A DNA stretch of 55,698 bases from Bacilli bacterium (GCA_022482735.1 JAKVOO010000001.1:1-55698), one strand, 5' to 3'. Positions 45,036-53,016 are shown, numbered from the stretch's first letter. Program-made: numbers and translations. Notes: a model not told the origin generated them from the sequence alone.

Positions 45036-45544
45036 TATGGGTTTTTAGACACAAAAGCATTCGAGAACACTTTGAATAATTCAATTGCAGATGCAAAATC
45101 TCGCTATAACGATTATAAGTGGAGTGATAATGAACTTAAAAAAGCTTTAAATAAAGCTCTGTGGTTAGGGGCATCTATGATTACTGCTTAAGCACTATCA
45201 AAAAAGAATAATAATAGATTGAATGGGTACTTGGGGAGAATTACTGATGGATACGCCGGCAAGGGTAAGAGTAATGGTGGAGTTTTTTTTAATATTCAAC
45301 AAACTGTTTGAGATAATTATGAAAAAATATTAACATTACCTATGTGGATTTTAAATGCAACCTTTTTAATTTCGTTATTGGTTTTAATTGTGTTTTTAAA
45401 CTCTATAGTACACCTAGCATTTATTATAATAAGGGCGCAAAAGTCACACTAACGGATACGTTTTACTCAAAGGAATTAAGGCATATTAATTTATTGGGTT
45501 ATAATTGGTATAGCGACATAACAATAGTTACAGCCGATAGATAG
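45036..45544 (+). pseudogene. Decayed ORF of unknown family
   Basis: One frame reads FLDTKAFENTLNNSIADAKS, then RYNDYKWSDNELKKALNKAL, to TAA after SMITA. It continues LSKKNNNRLNGYLGRITDGY to a TGA after FFNIQQTV. At about 45340 it shifts into a frame reading YVDFKCNLFNFVIG and ending NWYSDITIVTADR at 45544. Two in-frame stops and a shift mean it is not functional. The original product may have been secreted or toxin-like (weak inference). Confidence 0.5.
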
Positions 45545-45556
45545 GATGTGAACTAA

Positions 45557-46330
45557 TTGAATAAGGATAAAATAAAAAAAGAGTTTCAGGGAAGCCCAAT
45601 TAATTTGTTTTACATCGATGAATTTATCAAACAAAATAGCAAAATGATAAAACAGAACGGGATTGATGAAGCCACACTTATTAGTTGGCAACATGAAACT
45701 AGAGATAAAGATGATCAAAGCACACAAAGTCTTGTTAATGGCAAAGAGAAACCCATAAAAGATATTATTGCTTAGCTTCATCTATCTATTTATGCATACT
45801 ATATGCCAAACAAAGACACCTTGACAAAGTCTATCGCAACTTTAGAATTGGTTGCTAAAAAAGAAAATAAAGTGTATTGGGATATATTGTTCAACTATGA
45901 TCCTGGGGATATCTATGGAGCATCCGCTCATAATATAATTATTAATCAACTTATGGTTGATTATGATATATTTGAAGAATTATCTCATCCGCCAATGTCC
46001 GGTTTCATAGATGAGGCACAGGGTCGTTTTGGTGGAATTATTCCCTATCTTTTTGAATATGGATACAACGATCTCTACGATAGAGCTTTGGATGTTATTA
46101 CAGCGAAACTGATGGATATATTTACTGATATGCTGCCTTCAGCAATATCGCTACTGAATTTTTTTGAAGTATACGATAAAGTCCTTGAACTTTTTAAGGT
46201 TGCGAGAATAAATCCTAAATTTAAGGAATTTAATTGGAACGGTCAACTAAAAGATATTTGTAAAGTAATTTTTATAAAAGAAGAGAACAATGATAAAAGT
46301 ATCTTTCAAGTTACAAATTTAAAAAATTAG
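45557..46330 (+). pseudogene. ORF interrupted by an in-frame TAG
   Basis: From a TTG at 45557 the frame codes 72 residues (NKDKIKKEFQGSPINLFYID..) to a TAG at 45773-45775. It then continues in the same frame through LHLSIYAYYMPNKDTLTKSI to 46330, another 180 or so residues (VYWDILFNYDPGDIYGASAH, IDEAQGRFGGIIPYLFEYGY). No family was recognised. The second part could still be translated from ATG 45803. It could be an immunity-type partner of the decayed ORF upstream (inference from position). Confidence 0.5.
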
Positions 46331-46451
46331 TAATTCACTAAAGAGATAAGACATTATAGGTAAGCTGATAGGTTCAATAACGCAAGTGTATGAACTCTCA
46401 AATAGGAAAAACATATACTTCTGTGGGTAATAGATAGGTAAATAGTGGAAA

Positions 46452-46480
46452 AATCGAGTAAATCAAAACTCGATTCTTTT
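46452..46480 (+). terminator. Terminator in the decayed island
   Basis: AATCGAGT and ACTCGATT enclose AAATCAAA and are followed by CTTTTT. Flanking bases 46331-46836 hold no intact gene. A TATAAT lies at 46618-46623, and a short ORF from GTG 46658 (KCIFCNLDKENNHF..) stops after 26 codons. Confidence 0.75.
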
Positions 46481-46836
46481 TGACTACGTATTTCCTACAT
46501 AACAATTCTCTCAAAATATACTGAAAAAATTTTTTTGCTTTATTTGCAGGTATACATCCCGCAAGAACAACTGTTGAGACAAAATTATATGAAGATGCAA
46601 TGTTATGTCAAGTGATGCTATAATTTGTACAACTAAAAAAGTTTAGGAGATTTAAATGTGAAATGTATATTTTGCAATTTAGATAAAGAAAATAATCATT
46701 TCAAATTAATTCACGAAACGCAAAGAATAATTCTGTAACTTTTACAGGGGTAAATATTAATCCCCAAACTTCAAGATGGGTCTATGATAAGTTTTTAGTT
46801 TTTGCTGATAAGAATGTTAATAGGTATTCGGGTCTC

Positions 46837-47115
46837 ATGGCTATAACGTATGCGGCTTTGAGACTAACAGCTCCAGCATTCGTTGCTCAAACAACTGCAA
46901 CAATTGCTGGTATCATAAGTCAGTTTACTGATTGGTTAGCTGGATTAGGGCCGTGGGGCGTAGTTATAAAGTTGGTTTTAGTTGTTTTTGCTACAATCGC
47001 AGCAGTAATTATCGCAGATATTATTTGGGCAGGTGCAAATAATAAAGGATTTAAGATGGGATTAGAATGGACTGGTTGGTTCAACACTAAGTGGGTATAT
47101 AGTTTCTATGATTAA
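46837..47115 (+). CDS. Hydrophobic bacteriocin-like peptide, start damaged
   Basis: From ATG 46837 this is 92 residues of alternating small and hydrophobic residues (APAFVAQTTATIAGIISQFT, GLGPWGVVIKLVLVVFATIA) ending with tryptophan-rich WTGWFNTKWVYSFYD. The same frame is open about 140 bases further upstream (VTFTGVNINPQTSRWVYDKF) but has no start codon or ribosome site there. The AGGAG at 46645-46649 serves a frame that dies after 26 codons, so the 5' end is probably broken. The size, composition and the membrane protein encoded right after it fit a bacteriocin-immunity pair. No family was recognised. Confidence 0.45.
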   Translation: MAITYAALRLTAPAFVAQTTATIAGIISQFTDWLAGLGPWGVVIKLVLVVFATIAAVIIADIIWAGANNKGFKMGLEWTGWFNTKWVYSFYD

Positions 47116-47611
47116 AAAAACTCGTAGTTTACAATTAAATATAATTAACAGTGGCTCGATGGTTTTTAGTGATAAAACAAAGCTGTTTTTTTACAATTTA
47201 TTTTTTTGGGGAGTTACTATAGGCTGCATTCTATGTGGACTTATACCAGGATTTATTAGTTTTAAAAGGATTTTTTATACCGAAGACTCCAATATTTTTT
47301 TAGTAACCTACATGTTTTTAATGATATTCTTTTTAATAAATATTATAGGCTTTTTAACGATTTCAATTAGTGATAAAGTTTTTTTAAAAACTAAGCATTC
47401 TTTTGGAATTGTCCTAGGTTACTTAATTATTTTTGGATTACTTTCTGTTAATGCTGCACTATTTACTGATTTTAATATTACTGAAAATGGGTACGAGGTT
47501 CCTTTCAATTTTATTATGTATATTATAGATTTATTTGTTATATTCCCACTATATGGCTTTTTTGATTATTATGTATTGAAAAATGTTAGGAAGGAATTAA
47601 GAAGAAAATAA
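47108..47611 (+). CDS. Four-helix membrane protein, possible immunity protein
   Basis: This 167-residue protein has four membrane segments (about 27-50, 64-90, 100-120 and 138-160) and a basic end (KNVRKELRRK). Its ATG overlaps the end of the preceding hydrophobic ORF, so the two are coupled. Small membrane proteins encoded directly after a bacteriocin gene usually give self-protection. That role is an inference from position only. Confidence 0.55.
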   Translation: MIKKTRSLQLNIINSGSMVFSDKTKLFFYNLFFWGVTIGCILCGLIPGFISFKRIFYTEDSNIFLVTYMFLMIFFLINIIGFLTISISDKVFLKTKHSFGIVLGYLIIFGLLSVNAALFTDFNITENGYEVPFNFIMYIIDLFVIFPLYGFFDYYVLKNVRKELRRK

Positions 47612-48275
47612 ATTTACTTTTTTTAAAAGTGAAAGGGAAGTTTTAGATGTGATTGATCAGTTAGCAACAAAAGGCTTGGTGAAAATAAAAACTAGAACAG
47701 TAATGGTAAATTGCTGATCAAATTAATTTTGCTCCTAATATAGCATATACTCTTAAGCAAAAAAGTTATGTCAGATATCAAACTATTTCTTCCAATTTGC
47801 CGAACACTTTTTTAAAGCATAGTTAAAACAATAAAAAAGGAAGAAGCATCTTTTAACCATGAGGTGTACCTAATAGAAAGCTTTTATTCATTACATTTTT
47901 TATATCATTGTTGGTATGTTCATAGTTGTACAAATGGTGGATAGATATTTAACTTTCAGCATAAGTAGACTCTTCAATACGATAAAAACAGTTTAACGGA
48001 TTATAGACGATAATGTGGAGGCAAAACAATAAAAGATAATTTTGATAAAGCAATTATATTCTTTTATCTTTAAAATTTTTTTGTGTTTCTCTAAGTAACA
48101 AAGCGCTCTTAAAACTGGAAACCTGCAAACGAAAATTGTGTTTACAACTAAAAGAAATCTATTTACAGCCATAAGTTTAAAAAAACATTAGCGTTTTGTA
48201 GCAAAAATAAATTGGCAATCCACTAAAAAAGGCTTGTATAATTTGGCTTTTAGTCCTATATTATATAAGCAAAGT
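47612..48275. other. AT-rich stretch with gene relics and a tRNA promoter
   Basis: A relic near 47620-47720 codes SEREVLDVIDQLATKGLVKI before a stop, like a winged-helix fragment. The remainder has stops in all frames. TTGTAT at 48234-48239 and TATATT at 48257-48262, 17 bases apart, are a good promoter for the tRNA-Arg-Pro pair. Confidence 0.5.
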
Positions 48276-48352
48276 GCGCCGGTAGCTCAACTGGATAGAG
48301 TGTTAGACTACGAATCTAAAGGTTACGGGTTCGACTCCTGTCCGGCGCGCCA
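48276..48352 (+). tRNA. tRNA-Arg (anticodon ACG)
   Basis: Acceptor GCGCCGG/CCGGCGC, discriminator G, encoded CCA. Anticodon stem TTAGA/TCTAA with loop CTACGAA. Confidence 0.95.
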
Positions 48353-48355
48353 TTT

Positions 48356-48432
48356 CGGGATGTAGCACAGCTTGGTAGTGCATCTGGTTTGGGACCAGAG
48401 GGTCACAGGTTCGAATCCTGCCATCCCGACCA
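48356..48432 (+). tRNA. tRNA-Pro (anticodon TGG)
   Basis: Acceptor CGGGATG/CATCCCG, discriminator A, encoded CCA. The anticodon loop reads TTTGGGA. It lies three bases after tRNA-Arg. Confidence 0.95.
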
Positions 48433-48443
48433 TTAAAGTGGAC

Positions 48444-48475
48444 AAAAGACTTGAGATAATTTCAAGTCTTTTTTA
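48444..48475 (+). terminator. Terminator after tRNA-Arg-Pro
   Basis: AAAAGACTTGA pairs with TCAAGTCTTTT and is followed by further T. The next 180 bases to tRNA-Ala hold no gene. Confidence 0.85.
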
Positions 48476-48652
48476 TTTACCAATTGAATATTTTTTTTGA
48501 GAATTAGCGATTGAAAACAATTTTTTAATATATTTAACTAACAACATAGTCTTCGCTATATAAATGCTCAATTAATTAGCGTAAACAATGCATTTATACT
48601 TGCAAACAAGGCTAACTTCAAGTAATATATTTCTTGCGTAAATAACGCATTT

Positions 48653-48728
48653 GGGGTCATAGTTCAGCTGGGAGAACGCCTGGTTTGCAACCAGGAGGTC
48701 AGGAGTTCGATCCTCCTTGGCTCCACCA
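48653..48728 (+). tRNA. tRNA-Ala (anticodon TGC)
   Basis: Acceptor GGGGTCA pairs with TGGCTCC (two G-T wobbles), A discriminator, CCA. Anticodon arm CTGGT-TTGCAAC-CAG reads TGC. Confidence 0.95.
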
Positions 48729-48738
48729 AATATTCGAT

Positions 48739-48815
48739 GGCTGCGTAGCTCAGCTGGCTAGAGCATCCGGTTCATACCCGGCAGGTCGAGGGTTCAAATC
48801 CCCCCGCAGCTACCA
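48739..48815 (+). tRNA. tRNA-Met elongator (anticodon CAT)
   Basis: Acceptor GGCTGCG/CGCAGCT with a first G-T pair, A discriminator, CCA. The loop TTCATAC and overall sequence resemble Bacillus elongator tRNA-Met. It lacks the C-A first pair and three G-C anticodon pairs of an initiator. Confidence 0.88.
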
Positions 48816-48852
48816 TCGTTTTTTACCGCTTAAGGGCGGTTTAAATATGTGA

Positions 48853-48929
48853 GGACCCTTAGCTCAATTGGTTAGAGCTGCCGGCTCATAACCGGCTGGT
48901 TTCGGGTTCAAGTCCTGAAGGGTCCACCA
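48853..48929 (+). tRNA. tRNA-Ile2 (anticodon CAT, lysidine type)
   Basis: Acceptor GGACCCT/AGGGTCC, A discriminator, CCA. The anticodon is CAT, but the body (GCTCATAACCGGC arm, GGACC..GGTCC acceptor) matches the Bacillus tRNA-Ile read as AUA after TilS modification of C34. Confidence 0.85.
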
Positions 48930-48933
48930 ATAA

Positions 48934-49024
48934 GGAAGTATACCCAAGTGGTTGAAGGGGTCGGTCTTGAAAACCGATAGGGGGTGCAAGCCCCGCTAGA
49001 GTTCGAATCTCTATACTTCCGCCA
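48934..49024 (+). tRNA. tRNA-Ser (anticodon TGA)
   Basis: Acceptor GGAAGTA/TACTTCC, G discriminator, CCA. Anticodon TGA in CTTGAAA. The long variable arm (GGGGGTGCAAGCCCC) is typical of serine tRNAs. Confidence 0.95.
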
Positions 49025-49039
49025 TATTTGTCTCGCTTT

Positions 49040-49065
49040 GCCCCCGTTATTCGGAGGCTTTTTTT
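49040..49065 (+). terminator. Terminator after the tRNA-Ala-Met-Ile-Ser run
   Basis: GCCCCCG and CGGAGGC pair with one mismatch around TTATT, followed by seven T. Confidence 0.75.
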
Positions 49066-49085
49066 ATGTAGGCAATGCAAAATTA

Positions 49086-49114
49086 TTGCCAAGTTAGTTT
49101 ATACTAACTATAAT
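49086..49114 (+). promoter_or_regulatory. dps promoter with an operator filling the spacer
   Basis: TTGCCA (-35) and TATAAT (-10, 49109-49114) are 17 bases apart. The spacer contains a perfect inverted repeat, AGTTAGT (49092-49098) and ACTAACT (49103-49109) around TTAT. A protein bound there would block RNA polymerase, so dps is probably repressor-controlled. Confidence 0.7.
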
Positions 49115-49142
49115 AAAGATGTTCAAAGGGAGGGTTTATAAA

Positions 49143-49583
49143 ATGAACAAATATGAAGAAAAAATTAACAAGTTTGTTGCAAGCCTCGAGGTGTTTTATC
49201 TCAAGTTACATGCCTTACATTGGAATGTTACGGGAAAAAATTTCAAAGCCATTCATGAATATGTCGAGAGTTTATATGACGATGCGACGGAAACTCTGGA
49301 TAGCGCAGCCGAGCAATTAAAAATTCAAGGACTTTATCCAGTTGCCAGTTATGCTGAATCTGCAAAATTAAGCATCATCAGTGAGTGGACTGAAAAACGT
49401 GATCTCACGCAAAAAGAAGTTGTCGAGAGTCTGATTAGTGATTATCAAGCATTGTCGACTTTAGCTAAGGAAATTCGGGATGAAGCGGTTGCCGCGGATG
49501 ATTTCTTCTATAGTAATTTTTATGAAGATGTTATTGCCGATTATGCCAAAGTTCTATGGTTTTTAAAAGCTATGGACCGCTAA
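49143..49583 (+). CDS. dps: Dps-family ferritin-like DNA-protection protein
   Basis: This 146-residue miniferritin oxidises and stores iron, detoxifying peroxide in a 12-mer. The ferroxidase segment KLHALHWNVTGKNFKAIHEY and EYVESLYDDATETLD carry the conserved His, Asp and Glu ligands. GGGAGGG supports ATG 49143, not the in-frame ATG at 49119. It is a single gene with its own operator-bearing promoter and terminator. Confidence 0.93.
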   Translation: MNKYEEKINKFVASLEVFYLKLHALHWNVTGKNFKAIHEYVESLYDDATETLDSAAEQLKIQGLYPVASYAESAKLSIISEWTEKRDLTQKEVVESLISDYQALSTLAKEIRDEAVAADDFFYSNFYEDVIADYAKVLWFLKAMDR

Positions 49584-49607
49584 GTAACGAATATAATAGA
49601 CAAATAA

Positions 49608-49641
49608 AAAACCGGTTGGTTAATAACCCGCCGGTTTTTTT
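49608..49641. terminator. Terminator shared by dps and ferritin
   Basis: AAACCGG/CCGGTTT with a nested GGTTA/TAACC stem, flanked by A and T runs, between convergent genes. Confidence 0.8.
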
Positions 49642-49662
49642 ATCAAATTTATTTAAAGTGGT

Positions 49663-50178
49663 TTAACCAAGGGTTGGGGTGGATTTATGGTATTCCCGAC
49701 CCGCCAGTTGATGGTCCATAGAGAAAACGGCCGCTTTATCATCGGCGATAAAATCAAACTCCGCCAAATAATTTTCGGCATTGCTCTCTTCTTCAGCTTG
49801 CTCACGAATATACCATTGAACAAATTCTACCGTGGCATAATCCTTTTCCTTTTGCGCGGCCTCAAGAATGCCTTCAATACTGGCGGTAACTTCTTGCTCA
49901 TGAGTCACTGTCACCACTAACGGCTCACGAAGGTTGGCATAGACAGCCTTAGGCTCGGCAATACCCTTCAAAACAACAGGAGCATTTCTAAGTGTTAAAT
50001 AGTCGCGAAAATACATCGCGTGATCTTGTTCTTCTTTGGCTTGAACGGCAAAGTAATTTGCGAAGCCTTTCAAACCTTGTTCTTCGTAATAGTTGGCCAT
50101 CGCTAGATAAAGATAGGCGCTATAAAGTTCTTTGTTTATTTGCTCGTTAATTAAATCGGCAATTTTCTTGTTCATCAT
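49663..50178 (-). CDS. ftnA: Bacterial ferritin
   Basis: This 171-residue iron-storage ferritin has the four-helix bundle with iron ligands in INKELYSAYLYLAMANYYEE, AKEEQDHAMYFRDYL and the EFVQWYIREQAEEE helix. GAGGG nine bases upstream supports ATG 50178; the frame extends back to 50217 without a better start. It is convergent with dps, so two iron-storage genes are clustered. A palindrome at its 5' end suggests metal or peroxide control. Confidence 0.93.
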   Translation of the reverse strand: MMNKKIADLINEQINKELYSAYLYLAMANYYEEQGLKGFANYFAVQAKEEQDHAMYFRDYLTLRNAPVVLKGIAEPKAVYANLREPLVVTVTHEQEVTASIEGILEAAQKEKDYATVEFVQWYIREQAEEESNAENYLAEFDFIADDKAAVFSMDHQLAGREYHKSTPTLG

Positions 50179-50198
50179 AAATATGAACCCTCTTTTCC

Positions 50199-50215
50199 GA
50201 AAGAATAATTCTTTC
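50199..50215. promoter_or_regulatory. Fur/PerR-like palindrome upstream of ferritin
   Basis: GAAAGAAT and ATTCTTTC are perfect inverted repeats around one A. Their inner 7-1-7 has the architecture and AAT-n-ATT core of Fur-family boxes. It lies about 20-35 bases before the ferritin start, just after a TATAAA-like -10 on the minus strand. A Fur/PerR role is inferred from shape. Confidence 0.5.
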
Positions 50216-50251
50216 ATAATTATTTTATATGATTTACCGCGGTTTGAAAAC

Positions 50252-50268
50252 TCTTACACACTGTAAGA
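50252..50268. promoter_or_regulatory. Second palindrome in the ferritin-GNAT divergent region
   Basis: TCTTACA and TGTAAGA are perfect inverted repeats around CAC (7-3-7). Its position between divergent genes suggests an operator. No known consensus was recognised. Confidence 0.45.
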
Positions 50269-50313
50269 ACATATATTTACCCACTATACAATAGTAAAAA
50301 AGAGAGTAATATA

Positions 50314-50865
50314 TTGGTGTCTAAAATAATAGACACGGGATATATCCCAAAGGAGATCCATTTTACGGAAATCAAGAATATTAGTGATGACGTTGACCGA
50401 TGTACGATAGTTTATAACGTTATCGAATGTCTGCCTGGTTGGTTTATTTTGCCACTTGAGGCCAATCAGTATAGTCAAATGGCTAAGGATTCAATTGTCT
50501 ATGCCGCTTATTTAGAGTCAACTCCTGTCGGCTTTTTAGAGTTGAAACTAAAGCGTCCACATGTAGCCGAAGTATTAGCTATGGGAGTCATCTGTGGCTA
50601 TCAGCACTTAGGTATGGGGCGTCAATTGATGGAGCACGCATTTAGTTATTGCGAGCAGAATGATATTGATGTTTTGGAGGTCAAGACGGCCGACTATTCA
50701 GATCCGGATGTTAAATATATTGCGACCAGAAAATTTTATGAACGAATGGGATTTGTGGCTTTGGATACCATCGAGCGTTATTGGGCGGATGGAACTCCAG
50801 TACTGATTATGGTTCGCAAATTTGACAGCAAAGAAAAATTAAATAATCAAACACTATTGGCTTAG
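50314..50865 (+). CDS. GNAT-family N-acetyltransferase
   Basis: This 183-residue acetyltransferase has the acetyl-CoA loop motif VICGYQHLGMGRQLMEHAF and the later YERMGFVALDT. Substrate unknown. The start is TTG 50314 or GTG 50317, with AGAGAG seven or ten bases upstream. It is divergent from ferritin, and a terminator follows. Confidence 0.82.
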   Translation: MVSKIIDTGYIPKEIHFTEIKNISDDVDRCTIVYNVIECLPGWFILPLEANQYSQMAKDSIVYAAYLESTPVGFLELKLKRPHVAEVLAMGVICGYQHLGMGRQLMEHAFSYCEQNDIDVLEVKTADYSDPDVKYIATRKFYERMGFVALDTIERYWADGTPVLIMVRKFDSKEKLNNQTLLA

Positions 50866-50872
50866 GGTTTAG

Positions 50873-50895
50873 GGCACATTAAAGTGCCTTTTTTT
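50873..50895 (+). terminator. Terminator after the GNAT gene
   Basis: GGCAC and GTGCC around ATTAAA, followed by seven T. Confidence 0.75.
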
Positions 50896-50910
50896 ATTTA
50901 AAGAACAGGC

Positions 50911-50916
50911 TATAAT
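50911..50916 (+). promoter_or_regulatory. -10 element of a possibly leaderless NUDIX transcript
   Basis: TATAAT ends only eight bases before the NUDIX ATG (50925). Transcription would start at or within a base or two of the start codon. The -35 is poor, and no ribosome binding site is visible. Confidence 0.5.
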
Positions 50917-50924
50917 AAATCGGT

Positions 50925-51467
50925 ATGGAAATTATAAACTATTTAAATGACGATCAGTGGCCGTTAATTAAAACCACGCATACACGGGAAATCGTTCGAG
51001 CGGTGGTTCTTGATGAAAATGATAATGTCGCGCTTACTAAGTTATATGGCGATGATATGTTTGGTCATCGTGACTATTATGAGTTACCTGGGGGTGGAGT
51101 AAAGGAAAATGAAAGTAAACTCTTCGCTCTCCAACGGGAAATGGAAGAAGAACTAGGATATCGAATCGCCCTTATCGCAGAAGTGGGGGAAGTTATTGAT
51201 TTTTATAATCTTATCGGGCGAGAAAATCATAATTACTTTTATCTTGCTCGCCGCAAAGAATTTGTGGGACAACGTCTTGAGCCTAATGAAAAGAAACTTA
51301 TTCAAAATATTGTCTATGTTCCCCTGAACGAAGCTATTAAATTGTATGAGGCTATGAGTGATGAAGGAGTTAGTGTTTTAGTTAAAAAAAGAGAGCTTCC
51401 TATCCTTTTAAAAGCCCGAGAAATAATCGAGGAAAAGAATCGGCTGGAGCGTTCTATTCGCGATTGA
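50925..51467 (+). CDS. NUDIX hydrolase
   Basis: This 180-residue NUDIX hydrolase cleaves nucleoside diphosphates linked to another group. The NUDIX box is complete: GGVKENESKLFALQ then REMEEELGY. The N-terminal VRAVVLDENDNVALTKLYGD is the usual first strand pair. Specificity is unknown. The promoter sits so close to the ATG that a leaderless mRNA is likely. Confidence 0.88.
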   Translation: MEIINYLNDDQWPLIKTTHTREIVRAVVLDENDNVALTKLYGDDMFGHRDYYELPGGGVKENESKLFALQREMEEELGYRIALIAEVGEVIDFYNLIGRENHNYFYLARRKEFVGQRLEPNEKKLIQNIVYVPLNEAIKLYEAMSDEGVSVLVKKRELPILLKAREIIEEKNRLERSIRD

Positions 51468-51497
51468 ATAAAAAAATAAAAAACCCGGCATTTTTCT

Positions 51498-51526
51498 TTG
51501 ACTTTTTGCTGGCACTTATATAAGAT
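51498..51526 (+). promoter_or_regulatory. Promoter of tRNA-His
   Basis: TTGACT and TAAGAT are separated by exactly 17 bases and end 11 bases before the tRNA. Confidence 0.75.
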
Positions 51527-51537
51527 ATATAGGCAAT

Positions 51538-51614
51538 GGCGAATGTGGTGAAGTGGTTAACACTCCTGGCTGTGAACCAGGCATTCGTGGGTTCGATTCC
51601 CATCATTCGCCCCA
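51538..51614 (+). tRNA. tRNA-His (anticodon GTG)
   Basis: Acceptor GCGAATG/CATTCGC plus the histidine-specific extra G at 51538 opposite C73, then CCA. The anticodon arm CTGG-CTGTGAA-CCAG reads GTG. It borders the second AT-rich island. Confidence 0.95.
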
Positions 51615-51626
51615 TTGGACAAATTT

Positions 51627-51678
51627 AGGACGTTTGTACCAATTCAGTTTGAATCAGTACGAAAAAACGTCCTTTTTA
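51627..51678 (+). terminator. Terminator after tRNA-His
   Basis: AGGACGTTT and AAACGTCCT form the outer stem of a long hairpin followed by five T. Confidence 0.75.
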
Positions 51679-51799
51679 TTTGTCTTTTTTACGAAACGAA
51701 CACCTTGTACACTAGTAGAACTATTTTTCTTTTAGTAAACCACTTATATGCGAAGTGCAAAATCCATTAGAAATTCCTTTAAATCGAGATTAGGATTAT

Positions 51800-52249
51800 T
51801 TGTCGATTATAACTATCTATAAAGACGAGTTTTCATTCGTCAAGAAAGATACCTATAGCAAAGTTATTTATCGACTTATTCAAAGTGGTGAATTAACGAA
51901 GATTCAAAATAGTCTAGTATATGTTGGGAAATTTGATTTTTCATGTATCAATAACATAACTATTACGAAATCATTTCTAGAACAATAATCAGGATTATAT
52001 AGTAATTTATCACTTGCTTATTTTGAGCACATTATTAATGATGCACCAGAAACAATAATACTCTTTACTAGTAAATTGATGAACAATGAATATGTGTTTG
52101 CAAACATTATTATTAAAGGAATAAAAGAAAAGATTTCGATAAATCAAATCAAGCTATTCAAAATTCTTTCACTATTAGCACCAATCTTTCCAACTGTGAA
52201 GAAATCAATAGTGCTGCATTACAAACAATGTTCAAAGGCTATTACATAA
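51800..52249 (+). pseudogene. ORF with in-frame TAA, AbiEi-like N-terminus
   Basis: From TTG 51800 the frame reads SIITIYKDEFSFVKKDTYSK and VIYRLIQSGELTKIQNSLVY, the short winged-helix-then-'gel' pattern seen in AbiEi-type antitoxins. It stops at TAA 51986-51988, then continues in frame (SGLYSNLSLAYFEHIINDAP..NIIIKGIKEK) to 52249. One nonsense mutation, a weak start and no intact toxin partner indicate decay. The family call is tentative. Bases 52250-52398 hold no ORF. Confidence 0.4.
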
Positions 52250-52398
52250 ATTATCTTGATTCCGATTTTAGAAAACTAGATAAAATATTTTAGTTTAAAA
52301 GGATTGTTTATGTTAAGTTTTGTCGCATTTATAAATCGCTTAATTATCAAATTAGTGAAAATGATTTTCTAAAAGATTTTGAAGATTAATTTGATTAT

Positions 52399-52442
52399 CT
52401 CCTTTATTTATTCATTCATTCATGAATATAAGGAGGTTTTTT
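52399..52442 (+). terminator. Terminator-shaped hairpin with embedded Shine-Dalgarno
   Basis: CTCCTT (52399-52404) pairs with AAGGAG (52430-52435), extended by ATTCAT/ATGAAT further in. Then come G, six T and ATG 52443. The 3' arm is the AAGGAGG of the next ORF. Same design as 20802-20830. Confidence 0.55.
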
Positions 52443-52520
52443 ATGAATCAATATATTAAAAGAAGAAGTGATTCCGACTTTATTAAATGGCTTAATGAAG
52501 TAGCTATTTACTCTTATTAG
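52443..52520 (+). pseudogene. 25-residue remnant starting MNQ
   Basis: AAGGAGG six bases upstream gives a strong start. The product MNQYIKRRSDSDFIKWLNEV stops five residues later at TAG 52518-52520. Reading on in frame gives only 19 more codons before another stop. It is probably the front of a decayed gene whose 5' control region resembles that of the Sel1-like gene at 20831. Confidence 0.4.
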
Positions 52521-52615
52521 GACAGCATTATTATTTCTCATCAAATATATGTGATGAATAACGTGGATGAAAAAAGTATGTTTACAAGCTAAAACATAAA
52601 CTTAAAATAATTTAA

Positions 52616-52798
52616 AGAGAACAAAGTGATTATGAGAAATTTCTTCGTTTACTCAACGATGGTGAAAGAGCGGTGGTCAAGGCCATCATTGAGAGAAAAA
52701 CTAACTCAATATCAAATAAGCAGTTTTTGTGAAGAGCGAAAACTAATGCTTATAAACATGGGTTAAGTTATTCTTTCCAACTGGCGAATCATACATGA
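52616..52798 (+). pseudogene. Fragment of an unknown gene
   Basis: The frame reads REQSDYEKFLRLLNDGERAV and VKAIIERKTNSISNKQFL, a TGA, then RAKTNAYKHGLSYSFQLANH before a stop. No start is present. It has the look of a regulatory or plasmid-type protein tail. Decayed. Confidence 0.35.
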
Positions 52799-53016
52799 AC
52801 ACTATTAATCCAAAGAAAGTTGGAGAAAAATTAAAGGAAGCAAAAATTAAGATAGAATATATTAGAGAAATGTTGGCAGATTATCTTGAAATGTTAGAAG
52901 GGGCGACAAGAAACTATAAAAACGGAAAAAGGATGATTAAATTGAATGTTGTTATCGCTGTTTGAGGTATTTATCGAGTCAAATTAAATGAACTAGTTAT
53001 TTATTCCCAAAGTTAA
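52795..53016 (+). pseudogene. Decayed XRE-family regulator
   Basis: ATG 52795 opens NTINPKKVGEKLKEAKIKIE YIREMLADYLEML EGATRNYKNGKRMIKLN, the classic XRE helix-turn-helix layout. It ends at TGA 52963-52965, after which the frame continues GIYRVKLNELVI, the normal end of the domain. The usual alanine-leucine core is eroded. Probably the former controller of the RM genes downstream (inference). Confidence 0.55.

Noticed and set aside
48886..49092. Minus-strand ORF over tRNA-Ile2 and tRNA-Ser
   Set aside because: It lies on well-formed tRNA genes and is an incidental open frame.
45036..53016. Stop-codon recoding (TGA as Trp or amber readthrough)
   Set aside because: TAA, TAG and TGA all interrupt these ORFs, while intact genes in the same window end in TGA. 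Decay explains this better than a changed code.
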